A DNA stretch of 64,000 bases from Campylobacter ornithocola (GCF_013201605.1 NZ_CP053848.1:620001-684000); one strand, 5' to 3'; counted from the first letter of the stretch, positions 1 to 6,567 are shown. Notes: generated by a model from the sequence alone, not told the origin. Translations and numbers: made by a program.

Positions 1-1076
1 ATGATGATTATATCCCTAATATGCCAAAAGAAGTAAAAATGGCTTTAAAAGATAGAGAAATAAAGCTTACTAAGGGGAGTTTATTAAAACTAGTTGAAAG
101 AGATAGAATTAAATATATACCACATATAAAAGATACTTTAGAAAATCCACAAGTAGTCTTAAGAGATAAGGATGATTTTGTATTTATTAAAAACATAGAT
201 AACCAAACTTATTTTACAAGCATAGGTAAAGATTATGAAACGCATTTAACTATAATTAGCAATTCGCCTAAAAAGCAAAATAATATAAGAAATAAAATGA
301 AAAATGCTAAAGTAGTGTATTATAATAATGCGAGAGCCTTACCGACATCTAGGGCATCTTCAGAGACAAAACAAGTGTCGTTCTCTAATGGAAATTCTAC
401 CCAAGATAAACCTAAAGAAAACTTAATTGAGAAATTAAAGGAGGATAGGAAAAACAAGAAAAGCGTTAAAGAAAAACTTGATGAAAAAATCAAAAATCAA
501 AAAGAGAGCGATGAGGATAAATGGAAAAGATTTGATGATTTTTTAAAAGAGAATAAAGACTATAATCTTGATGTTATGGGTAATTTAGATGTTGTCACTA
601 GAGAATTTATACTCAATGCTAAAAAAAAGACACATAAGGGTAAAAAAGCTGATATACCTGATCTAATGCGTTCTAAAATAGAAAATGAATTAAACATCAA
701 ACCTTTAAAAGAATTTGGAAAAAATTACGCAGAGTATTACCATGATGGAAAGGGTGCTTTGCAAAAATTACTCATTGAAAAACAAGGACAAGTAGCAGGT
801 GCTTTTCATAGAAAAGACTTAGGGGATATTGACTTGGTCTGGGGAGAAGTAACAGATGAGATAAAACATAAAGGCTATGGTTTAGCTCATATTATCGATA
901 AACACCCTGATCTAGATTTAAAGCTAATATCTGAAATTATTAAAAATGGCAAATTGATAAAAGATAATAAGGGTAGAATTAGAATACAATTTGATAATAA
1001 AGTTGTCGGTATAAAAGATAATTGGAAGGGAGATAAAACAAATGCATGGATAGTTACAAGCTATGAATTACAATAA
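1..1076 (+). CDS. C-terminal part of a large phage/ICE protein with a DUF3519/PBECR-type nuclease tip (5' partial)
   Basis: The reading frame is already open at position 3, so the gene begins outside the window; the ATG at 21 is internal and has no ribosome binding site. Three parts are visible. The first (to about 330) is a compact domain ending in a run of beta-like residues, resembling PBECR nuclease folds. The second is a Lys/Glu-rich linker with the motif NSTQDKPKENLIEK (395-510). The third (694-1073) is a conserved core containing GAFHRKDLGDIDLVWG, then GLAHIIDKH, then a variable tip ending in WIVTSYELQ. This core matches the DUF3519 family (putative barnase/colicin E5-like endoribonuclease) found at the ends of very large phage and ICE 'polyvalent' proteins in Campylobacter and Helicobacter. 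The likely role is an RNase delivered with phage or element DNA; that is inference from the family. Two related cassettes follow downstream. Confidence 0.75.
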   Translation, partial: DDYIPNMPKEVKMALKDREIKLTKGSLLKLVERDRIKYIPHIKDTLENPQVVLRDKDDFVFIKNIDNQTYFTSIGKDYETHLTIISNSPKKQNNIRNKMKNAKVVYYNNARALPTSRASSETKQVSFSNGNSTQDKPKENLIEKLKEDRKNKKSVKEKLDEKIKNQKESDEDKWKRFDDFLKENKDYNLDVMGNLDVVTREFILNAKKKTHKGKKADIPDLMRSKIENELNIKPLKEFGKNYAEYYHDGKGALQKLLIEKQGQVAGAFHRKDLGDIDLVWGEVTDEIKHKGYGLAHIIDKHPDLDLKLISEIIKNGKLIKDNKGRIRIQFDNKVVGIKDNWKGDKTNAWIVTSYELQ

Positions 1077-1113
1077 GAGAAGTGAAAAGTTTATATACAT
1101 CTTTCACAATTAC

Positions 1114-1183
1114 AAAGGGCGAGATTCTGCCCTTAAACTCTTAATTAAAATTCTAACAAACAAAGCTAAAAACAAAATTAATT
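1114..1183 (+). repeat. Post-cassette element, copy 1 (hairpin plus conserved tail)
   Basis: A 70-bp element just after the stop codon of the first nuclease ORF. It starts with a hairpin (AAGGGC / GCCCTT) that could act as a terminator, followed by a conserved AT-rich tail of about 49 bp. An apparently identical copy lies at 3198-3267. A third copy at 5559-5625 has a different hairpin sequence (AAGGGG / CCCCTT) but the same tail. It marks the 3' boundary of each tip cassette. Confidence 0.8.
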
Positions 1184-1202
1184 GTTTTGGAAAAATTATA
1201 TC

Positions 1203-1277
1203 ATAGGCTTAAGTAGTGAATATAAAGGAAATAAAAGAACTTTTATAATTACGGCTTTTGAAAGATATAAAGGATAA
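1203..1277 (+). pseudogene. Fragment of a nuclease-tip C-terminus
   Basis: In the frame starting at 1203 the DNA encodes 24 residues ending in FIITAFERYKG and a stop codon. This matches the tip ends of the three larger ORFs in the window (WIVTSYELQ, WVVTAFEKI, FVITAFRDR). It directly follows post-cassette element 1, with no start codon and no upstream core. It is best read as the last 24 residues of a fourth tip whose 5' part has been lost. Confidence 0.7.
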
Positions 1278-1341
1278 AAACAACACTTCCACCGATTGTT
1301 TTTTTGCGGTTAGCTCGGACAATTTGCTAACCAACCTTTAA

Positions 1342-1367
1342 TTAATTATATCATAAATCCATATAAT
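1342..1367. repeat. 26-bp inverted-repeat element E1
   Basis: First of three near-identical 26-bp elements. The ends are ATTATAT on the left and ATATAAT on the right, so each arm contains a TATAAT box on one strand and the boxes point away from each other. It could be a divergent promoter pair, an operator, or a recombination or terminator tail. E2 differs at one base and E3 at three. Confidence 0.7.
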
Positions 1368-1380
1368 TTTATTAATATTA

Positions 1381-1457
1381 TCGCCCCTAGCTCAGCCGAT
1401 ACGCACTGAAGCTAGGCTTAATACTGACACTTTAAGCGTGAGTAGTGCCAATGGCGA
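1381..1457. other. Foldable 77-nt non-coding module between E1 and E2
   Basis: This segment is less AT-rich than its surroundings and is bounded by the pairing ends TCGCC (1381-1385) and GGCGA (1453-1457). Inside, CCTAGCT (1386-1392) pairs with AGCTAGG (1410-1416), extended by CAG/CTG with one bulge. A second arm can form either from GCTTAA/TTAAGC or from GGC..ACT..CAC with GTG..AGT..GCC. Together they give a three-way-junction-like fold. TATAAT boxes flank it on both strands, so it could be transcribed in either direction. No known RNA family was recognised. Confidence 0.4.
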
Positions 1458-1460
1458 TTA

Positions 1461-1486
1461 TTAATTATATCATAAATCTATATAAT
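1461..1486. repeat. 26-bp inverted-repeat element E2
   Basis: Same element as the one at 1342, with one C-to-T change. It separates the foldable 77-nt module from the next relic module. Confidence 0.7.
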
Positions 1487-1491
1487 ATTTT

Positions 1492-1545
1492 TTAAAATTA
1501 AAAGATGTTGGAATTGTTGCTTCATTTACAATAGAAAATCACTAA
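1492..1545 (+). pseudogene. Possible second nuclease-tip C-terminal fragment
   Basis: A 17-codon open stretch ending DVGIVASFTIENH and a stop. The pattern of hydrophobic residues, then (A/T)(S/A)F, a few polar residues and a stop resembles the ends of the recognised tips. Hairpins follow directly, as they do after the intact cassettes. The match is short, so it could be chance. Confidence 0.35.
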
Positions 1546-1603
1546 GACAGCATACACTAGTGATTTTACAAAAGGGATGATTGTCTCCCTTTTAACTATT
1601 TAA

Positions 1604-1629
1604 TTAATTATAGTATAAATCCATACAAT
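1604..1629. repeat. 26-bp inverted-repeat element E3
   Basis: A third copy, with three changes that weaken both TATAAT arms. A more diverged relative, in which TTAATTATATCAC is followed by AATTATAAT, sits at 1745-1766 and again inside the second large repeat near 3529-3549. Confidence 0.6.
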
Positions 1630-2029
1630 ATCCCCGCATTAAGCGGGGTAACTCTCTAACTAAAGATAAAGAGCCAAATCTCCTTTATAAAGAGAAGTCT
1701 AAAACCTAACTACATAATAAGTTTCACAATTCTTTTTACTTGTTTTAATTATATCACAATTATAATAAAAAGTATATTATATATGAAATATAATAAATAT
1801 ATGAAATAAAATGTAATTTTACATAAAACAACAAAAATATTATTTTTAATTATTTATGTTCAATATTTATCTTATAAAAGGTTTTATAGATTTTGAAATT
1901 TTATTTAAAGTGATTTAAATGTATCTCTTAATTTAAATGATGATGTAATAAAAAAATTAAATATAAATGTTAATGAATTAAAAGCAAATTTGCACACTCT
2001 AAGAAAAAAACACCCTGAAATGTTTAAAA
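1627..2029 (+). repeat. About 400-bp direct repeat upstream of cassette 2
   Basis: It is nearly identical to 3410-3810 apart from a diverged centre (about 1785-1850). It includes a CCCCGC/GCGGGG hairpin, the diverged inverted-repeat element, a 30-bp stretch (1872-1901) identical to the 3' end of the HTH repressor gene at 6363-6392, and the first 40 bp of the nuclease reading frame. The repeat shows that the two cassettes arose by duplication of one cassette boundary. Confidence 0.8.
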
Positions 2030-3159
2030 CAAAAGGAAAAGTAGCAAGGGTTATAAAAGAGATTATAGATAATCCAAATAGATATTATAAAAATGATAGG
2101 TTAGATATATCACTCATAGCAAAAGACTTACAAGATGGAAAAATAGGTAAAATGGGTATAGTTAATCAAGGTGAAAATATGGGTAAAGTTGGTCATCTTA
2201 TCGTATCAAGTAATAAAAAAAAGGAAATTAATAAACTAAGTGATAAAAACAAAAAGAACTTAGGGGTGGGGTCGCCTACTCCCACACTCCACTCAACTGA
2301 TAAACAGGGTGGACAGACGGCTGGTGCGAATGCACATTCCCTAAGTAGTCTTAATTCTACCCAAGATAAGCCTAAAGAAAACTTAATTGAGAAATTAAAG
2401 GAGGATAGGAAAAACAATAAAAGCGTTAAAGAAAAACTTGATGAAAAAATCAAAAATCAAAAAGGGCAATTAAATACATTTTTTAAAAATGAATATGAAG
2501 GAGAAAAGTTTGAAGAAGATGTTTTAGAAGATGATTTTTTCAACAAGCAATTAAAAAATATTTTTAGTTCTGATAAAGAAGAGCAAAGAAGAAATCTTAT
2601 TATTAGTAAAAAAATGATGATAAACCGCTATAAAAGATTAGCAAAGGCTTCTCTTGAAGAAATGGAAGAATATAAAGGCACAGAAAAAGAAAAAACTAAC
2701 TTTAAGCATTTAAAAAAAGAACAAAAGGTTATAGAAGAATACAGAGAAGAAATAGAACAAATAGCTAACATCAAGCCTTTAAAAGAATTTGGAAAAAATT
2801 ACGCAGAGTATTACCATGATGGAAAGGGTGCTTTGCAAAAATTACTCATTGAAAAACAAGGACAAGTAGCAGGTGCTTTTCATAGAAAAGACTTAGGGGA
2901 TATTGACTTGGTCTGGGGAGAAGTAACAGATGAGATAAAACATAAAGGCTATGGTTTAGCTCATATTATCGATAAACACCCTGATTTTTATGTAAAAATG
3001 ATTGATGAGATTGTTGAGAAAGGGGAAGTAAAGAAAAGCCATAATGGATTTAATATTATATATAAAGACTATAGATTGGGGCTAAATGAAGGTTGGAACG
3101 AAAAAGGTCAAAAGATAGGTAATAACAAATGGGTTGTTACTGCTTTTGAAAAGATTTAA
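1990..3159 (+). CDS. Orphan nuclease-tip cassette 2 (PBECR-like domain plus DUF3519-type tip), no proper start
   Basis: The frame is open from 1909, after a stop at 1906, but contains no ATG start and no ribosome binding site; the TTG at 1990 is only the first permissible codon. The upstream codons read SDLN..., which aligns with an internal position of cassette 3 (SDLNIKMSVS...EMFK), so this is a 5'-truncated piece of a longer protein. Order of parts: a PBECR-like domain (to about 2260, HPEMFK...RVIKEI...YYKN...LIAKDL); a variable linker; the NSTQDKPKENLIEK linker; a charged coiled-coil region; and the core GAFHRKDLGDIDLVWG and GLAHIIDKH with a tip ending in WVVTAFEKI. The product is probably not made on its own. 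It most likely serves as a donor of an alternative tip. Confidence 0.65.
   Translation: MHTLRKKHPEMFKTKGKVARVIKEIIDNPNRYYKNDRLDISLIAKDLQDGKIGKMGIVNQGENMGKVGHLIVSSNKKKEINKLSDKNKKNLGVGSPTPTLHSTDKQGGQTAGANAHSLSSLNSTQDKPKENLIEKLKEDRKNNKSVKEKLDEKIKNQKGQLNTFFKNEYEGEKFEEDVLEDDFFNKQLKNIFSSDKEEQRRNLIISKKMMINRYKRLAKASLEEMEEYKGTEKEKTNFKHLKKEQKVIEEYREEIEQIANIKPLKEFGKNYAEYYHDGKGALQKLLIEKQGQVAGAFHRKDLGDIDLVWGEVTDEIKHKGYGLAHIIDKHPDFYVKMIDEIVEKGEVKKSHNGFNIIYKDYRLGLNEGWNEKGQKIGNNKWVVTAFEKI
2351..2919 (+). repeat. 569-bp core repeat, copy 1
   Basis: This coding stretch runs from the NSTQDKPKENL linker to the VWG of the nuclease core. It encodes exactly the same residues as 4612-5180 and appears identical at the base level. 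The sequence diverges at once on both sides. Such sharply bounded identity points to recent gene conversion or duplication. Confidence 0.85.
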
Positions 3160-3197
3160 GAGAAAAAGCAAGAAGGTAGCAACTCTCTTGCTTTTAT

Positions 3198-3267
3198 AAA
3201 GGGCGAGATTCTGCCCTTAAACTCTTAATTAAAATTCTAACAAACAAAGCTAAAAACAAAATTAATT
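3198..3267 (+). repeat. Post-cassette element, copy 2
   Basis: An apparently identical copy of the 70-bp hairpin-plus-tail element at 1114-1183, placed 38 bp after the stop codon of cassette 2. The sequence after it is unrelated to that after copy 1, so the element is a junction. Confidence 0.85.
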
Positions 3268-3272
3268 ATTTT

Positions 3273-3425
3273 GGAAGTAAAAATAAAAATCAAGTTGCAT
3301 TACTATCTCAAATAAGGTCTTTTGATACAAAAAGAATAGTAAGTCACTATAATGGTAAAATCAAAAAAGAAGATTTAGAAAAGATAAAAGAAAAAATAAC
3401 TAAAAATATAATATCCCCGCATTAA
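3273..3425 (+). pseudogene. C-terminal remnant of a MazF/PemK-family toxin
   Basis: An open stretch of 50 codons with no start, reading ...QVALLSQIRSFDTKRIV...GKI...EDLEKIKEKI. This is the typical C-terminal third of MazF/PemK endoribonuclease toxins: the strand ending in LLxQIRxxDxxR, then the last helix. The N-terminal half with the catalytic Arg is missing, and no antitoxin gene is present. It begins right after post-cassette element 2 and ends inside the hairpin of the next repeat. Confidence 0.7.
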
Positions 3426-3810
3426 GCGGGGTAACTCTCTAACTAAAGATAAAGAGCCAAATCTCCTTTATAAAGAGAAGTCTAAAACCTAACTACATAA
3501 TAAGTTTCACAATTCTTTTTACTTGTGTCAATTATATCACAATTATAATAAAAAGTATATTATATATGAAAACAACAAAAATGTGTAATAAAATGTAATT
3601 TTGCATAAAACAACAAAAATATGAATTTAATTATTTATGTTTAATATTTATCTTATAAAAGGTTTTATAGATTTTGAAATTTTATTTAAAGTGATTTAAA
3701 TGTATCTCTTAATTTAAATGATGATGTAAGAAAAAAATTAAATATAAATGTTAATGAATTAAAAGCAAATTTGCACACTCTAAGAAAAAAACACCCTGAA
3801 ATGTTTAAAA
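3410..3810 (+). repeat. About 400-bp direct repeat upstream of cassette 3
   Basis: Second copy of the repeat at 1627-2029, with the same hairpin, AT-rich inverted repeat, repressor-gene remnant and nuclease 5' codons. Differences cluster at about 3567-3630. Confidence 0.8.
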
Positions 3811-5417
3811 ATGAAGCAGATGTATTTAGGGTGATTAAAGAGATAAAGGACAATCCTACGCATTTTTTTAAAAACTATGATGATGAAGTGGCATTAATAG
3901 CTAAACCTTTAAAAGATAATAAGGTTGGTAATATAGCCATAAAAAAAGATAGTGGCAAAATTATACACATTAATAAAACAAAAGATAAAGATTTGGAGAG
4001 ATTAAATCGTAGAAATAAAGAAATGCTGACAGGTACGCCAACTCCTGCAACCACTAAAGGCAGTACTACCAATGTGGAAGGCGGTTTATTACAGCATTCT
4101 TTCAAACATTCTACCCAAGATAAACCTAAAGAAAACTTAATTAACGGAAATGGTTTTTATATGGACAAGCCTGATCCTAAATATGCTAAAAGTGATTTAA
4201 ATATAAAAATGAGTGTCTCTCCAAATGTTAGAAATTTAGCAAAGCTTACGAATGATGAGATTGTAGCTGACTTAGAATATTTAGCTAGCAAACATAAAGA
4301 GATGTTTAAAAAGCCTAGCGATGTATTTAAACTTATAAAAGAAATTAAAGAAAATCCTACATTTTTTTATAAAAACAATAGAATGGATATAGCTTTAATA
4401 GCAAAAAGATTAAATGATAATAAACTAGGAAAGCTTGGTATAAACAAAGATACTGGAGAAGTTAGACATGTGACAAAAGTTAAAGAAAAAGATTTAACAA
4501 GACTTGAAAAAGTTAGTAAGAAAAATACTAAGGAAAATGTTGGCATTATCCAAACTTTCATCCAACCAGGTAGCAAAAATGATAATACATTGAATGGGCT
4601 ACCAAATATTTTTAATTCTACCCAAGATAAGCCTAAAGAAAACTTAATTGAGAAATTAAAGGAGGATAGGAAAAACAATAAAAGCGTTAAAGAAAAACTT
4701 GATGAAAAAATCAAAAATCAAAAAGGGCAATTAAATACATTTTTTAAAAATGAATATGAAGGAGAAAAGTTTGAAGAAGATGTTTTAGAAGATGATTTTT
4801 TCAACAAGCAATTAAAAAATATTTTTAGTTCTGATAAAGAAGAGCAAAGAAGAAATCTTATTATTAGTAAAAAAATGATGATAAACCGCTATAAAAGATT
4901 AGCAAAGGCTTCTCTTGAAGAAATGGAAGAATATAAAGGCACAGAAAAAGAAAAAACTAACTTTAAGCATTTAAAAAAAGAACAAAAGGTTATAGAAGAA
5001 TACAGAGAAGAAATAGAACAAATAGCTAACATCAAGCCTTTAAAAGAATTTGGAAAAAATTACGCAGAGTATTACCATGATGGAAAGGGTGCTTTGCAAA
5101 AATTACTCATTGAAAAACAAGGACAAGTAGCAGGTGCTTTTCATAGAAAAGACTTAGGGGATATTGACTTGGTCTGGGGAGATGGTAACTTTGGATTAAG
5201 TCATATTATTAACAAAAGAAGCAAACAATGGAATAGTGAAAAAGCTATTAAATTTATTTCACATCTTGATGAAAATATTAAAAACGGAAAGCTTGTAGAA
5301 GTTGAAAAAGGTAGAATAGCGATAAAAACTCAATTAACTACAATAATATTGGATAAGAAAGGAAATAATAAATTTGTAATAACTGCTTTTAGAGATAGAA
5401 ATAATAAAGACTTATAA
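3771..5417 (+). CDS. Orphan nuclease-tip cassette 3 (two PBECR-like domains plus DUF3519-type tip), no proper start
   Basis: This ORF has the same startless 5' end as cassette 2; the first permissible codon is TTG at 3771. It carries two consecutive PBECR-like domains: about residues 1-85 (HPEMFKNEADVFRVIKEIKD...) and about 140-255 (HKEMFKKPSDVFKLIKEIKE...). Each is followed by a variable low-complexity linker and the NSTQDKPKENL-type linker. The shared charged region and core GAFHRKDLGDIDLVWG come next, and then a tip unlike the other two from DGNFGLSHIINKR to FVITAFRDR. The switch point between shared and unique sequence is exactly at VWG. The arrangement suggests modular exchange of both upstream domains and tips. 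The enzymatic role is inferred from the family. Confidence 0.65.
   Translation: MHTLRKKHPEMFKNEADVFRVIKEIKDNPTHFFKNYDDEVALIAKPLKDNKVGNIAIKKDSGKIIHINKTKDKDLERLNRRNKEMLTGTPTPATTKGSTTNVEGGLLQHSFKHSTQDKPKENLINGNGFYMDKPDPKYAKSDLNIKMSVSPNVRNLAKLTNDEIVADLEYLASKHKEMFKKPSDVFKLIKEIKENPTFFYKNNRMDIALIAKRLNDNKLGKLGINKDTGEVRHVTKVKEKDLTRLEKVSKKNTKENVGIIQTFIQPGSKNDNTLNGLPNIFNSTQDKPKENLIEKLKEDRKNNKSVKEKLDEKIKNQKGQLNTFFKNEYEGEKFEEDVLEDDFFNKQLKNIFSSDKEEQRRNLIISKKMMINRYKRLAKASLEEMEEYKGTEKEKTNFKHLKKEQKVIEEYREEIEQIANIKPLKEFGKNYAEYYHDGKGALQKLLIEKQGQVAGAFHRKDLGDIDLVWGDGNFGLSHIINKRSKQWNSEKAIKFISHLDENIKNGKLVEVEKGRIAIKTQLTTIILDKKGNNKFVITAFRDRNNKDL
4612..5180 (+). repeat. 569-bp core repeat, copy 2
   Basis: Partner of 2351-2919, offset by exactly 2261 bp. 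After 5180 the nuclease tip switches to a different sequence. Confidence 0.85.
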
Positions 5418-5526
5418 AGTTTAGCTGGGATAAGTCTTAAGTTGATTTAGTCTAAGGCTTTTATGAGAAAAGACAATGAAATTACGCTAGTTAATTCCTT
5501 TTCTTTTTTTCAACCCAGCTTTAGAT

Positions 5527-5556
5527 AAAGAACAAGTATATCAATTGTTCTTTTTA
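5527..5556 (+). terminator. Probable terminator after cassette 3
   Basis: AAAGAACAA (5527-5535) pairs perfectly with TTGTTCTTT (5545-5553) and is followed by T residues. An outer long-range pair, AGCTGGG (5423-5429) with CCCAGCT (5514-5520), encloses the sequence between the stop codon and this hairpin. Confidence 0.5.
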
Positions 5557-5558
5557 CT

Positions 5559-5625
5559 AAGGGGATTAATCCCCCCTTAAACTCTTAATTAAAATTCTAA
5601 CAAACAAAGCTAAAAACAAAATTAA
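5559..5625 (+). repeat. Post-cassette element, copy 3
   Basis: The hairpin is a different sequence from copies 1 and 2 (AAGGGG / CCCCTT), but the 49-bp tail is the same. Conservation of the pairing with changed bases suggests that the hairpin structure itself matters. Confidence 0.75.
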
Positions 5626-5660
5626 GTTAGCTTTGATTTGTCTTGTTTTTTAAATGTAAA

Positions 5661-6252
5661 TTAATTTTTAGGTTTGCTTTTTATAGAGTCAAATACTTTA
5701 GGCAAAAGTGTCAACACTCCGAGTATAAAAGAAAAATAAGCACCATCATTATGTCCATTAAGTATAAGATACAATCCAACACTTATACTAGCAATAGTTA
5801 TAAGCAGAAAAGATACCATTCCAAAGCCATTCCAAAGATGATAAGATTTTATATCTTCTCTTCTAATCTCTAAGTTTTTATTTTCTAAATCTAATATTTT
5901 ATTGTCGTTATCTTTTTTATATTCTAAAGATTTTTCTAGCATTGTCATAGTTCTATCTGCTAAATCTGAAGGAAGTTTTGCTATAGCATTGAGCTCATTT
6001 TACATAAGAAAATTAAACTGAGTATTGAAAGTTTGAGGTGGAATTTCTTTATTTTGATTTTCTTGTTTAATGGTATTAGGTGTTTTTTGTTTTTGCGATT
6101 TTTTCAATTTGTTTCTCTCTAAATTCAATATTTTCTTTATATAACTTTGCTTGTTTTTCTCTTATAATAGCATTTAAATCCCATAGATTAAAGCATTCAT
6201 TTTTTATAGGTTTGCCTATAAAACCATCTACAAAAGCTTGTGTTTTTGTCAT
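5661..6252 (-). pseudogene. Broken membrane-protein gene (DUF2335-like)
   Basis: Read on the minus strand, an ATG at 6252 with an AAGGA site begins a 58-codon frame (MTKTQAFVDGFIGKP...IEKIAKTK) that stops at 6076-6078 just after an A-rich tract. In another frame the sequence continues from there (TPNTIKQENQNKEIPPQTF...), runs into a TAA at 6000-6002, and then goes on as NELNAIAKLPSDLADRT and the 95-codon ORF down to 5661. That last part has a charged coiled-coil and two hydrophobic segments near the C-terminus. The whole would be a ~190-aa DUF2335-like inner-membrane protein broken by one frameshift and one nonsense codon. The family name is tentative. Confidence 0.6.
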
Positions 6253-6357
6253 TTTGTCATTCCTTTTTCACACACTTATTATATAATATCACAAAATAAT
6301 TAATATTTTATTGTGTTTAAGAATAAAGCAAAAAACATTCCTATTTATATTCTATAC

Positions 6358-6567
6358 CTACTTTATAAAAGGTTTTATAGATTTTGAAATTTCATCTAAA
6401 ACTTTTGCTTTTTCATAATTAATAAGCCAACTATCAACCCATTTAGGTGTTTCGCCTTTTGTATTCCAATTAACAACACCATTATAAACAGCTCCGACCA
6501 TATTTGCAAATTCTTTTTTTGTAAGGTTTAATTCATTTAATTTTTTTTCAAATGTTTCTATATCCAT
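6358..6567 (-). CDS. Small HTH phage repressor-like DNA-binding protein
   Basis: 69 aa. The N-terminal half (LNLTKKEFANMVGAVYNGVVNW) has the spacing of a helix-turn-helix of the Cro/CI type. The start at 6567 has AAGGAT upstream. It is divergent from the Rha-family regulator, with operator-like half-sites TAACTTTT between them, as expected of a lysogeny switch. Its last 30 bp (6363-6392) also occur twice, as remnants, inside the cassette repeats at 1872 and 3653. The product is much shorter than a full CI repressor and has no cleavage or oligomerisation domain. Confidence 0.65.
   Translation of the reverse strand: MDIETFEKKLNELNLTKKEFANMVGAVYNGVVNWNTKGETPKWVDSWLINYEKAKVLDEISKSIKPFIK

Larger units (their letters stand above)
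1078..1989. other. Gene-poor stretch holding relics and structured modules between nuclease cassettes 1 and 2
   Basis: There is no intact gene here. From left to right it holds: a short stem-loop (GTGAAAAG/CTTTCAC, 1082-1108); post-cassette element 1; a nuclease-tip fragment ending at 1277; a hairpin GGTTAGC/GCTAACC (1308-1332); 26-bp inverted-repeat element E1; a foldable 77-nt module (1381-1457); E2; a second tip-like fragment (1492-1545) followed by a 10-bp perfect stem AAAATCACTA/TAGTGATTTT and an 8-bp stem AAAAGGGA/TCCCTTTT; E3; and the start of the ~400-bp repeat, which carries a CCCCGC/GCGGGG hairpin (1632-1648) and a remnant of the repressor gene's 3' end. I see no credible immunity gene. 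Confidence 0.7.
3160..3770. other. Gene-poor stretch between cassettes 2 and 3
   Basis: It holds post-cassette element 2, the MazF/PemK remnant, and the second copy of the ~400-bp repeat, including the 30-bp remnant of the repressor 3' end at 3653-3682. I see no intact gene and no immunity-like ORF. Confidence 0.7.

Noticed and set aside
1342-1629. Regularly spaced 26-bp elements as a CRISPR array or integron attC sites
   Set aside because: Only three good copies, with unequal 93-117-bp intervals that contain hairpins and gene fragments. There are no cas or integron integrase genes, and no attC core sequences.
1632-1648. CCCCGC/GCGGGG hairpin as a Rho-independent terminator
   Set aside because: No T tract follows on either strand; the plus strand continues TAACTCTC and the minus strand ATATTG.
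2193-2453. Hydrophobic minus-strand ORF inside cassette 2, considered as an immunity protein
   Set aside because: It is the reverse of the Lys/Glu-rich linker, which always reads as a hydrophobic Ser/Phe/Leu ORF. The same shadow occurs in cassette 3 at 4367-4714.
5643-5873. 76-aa plus-strand ORF
   Set aside because: It lies antisense to the coding frame of the broken membrane-protein gene and has no ribosome site or protein-like composition.
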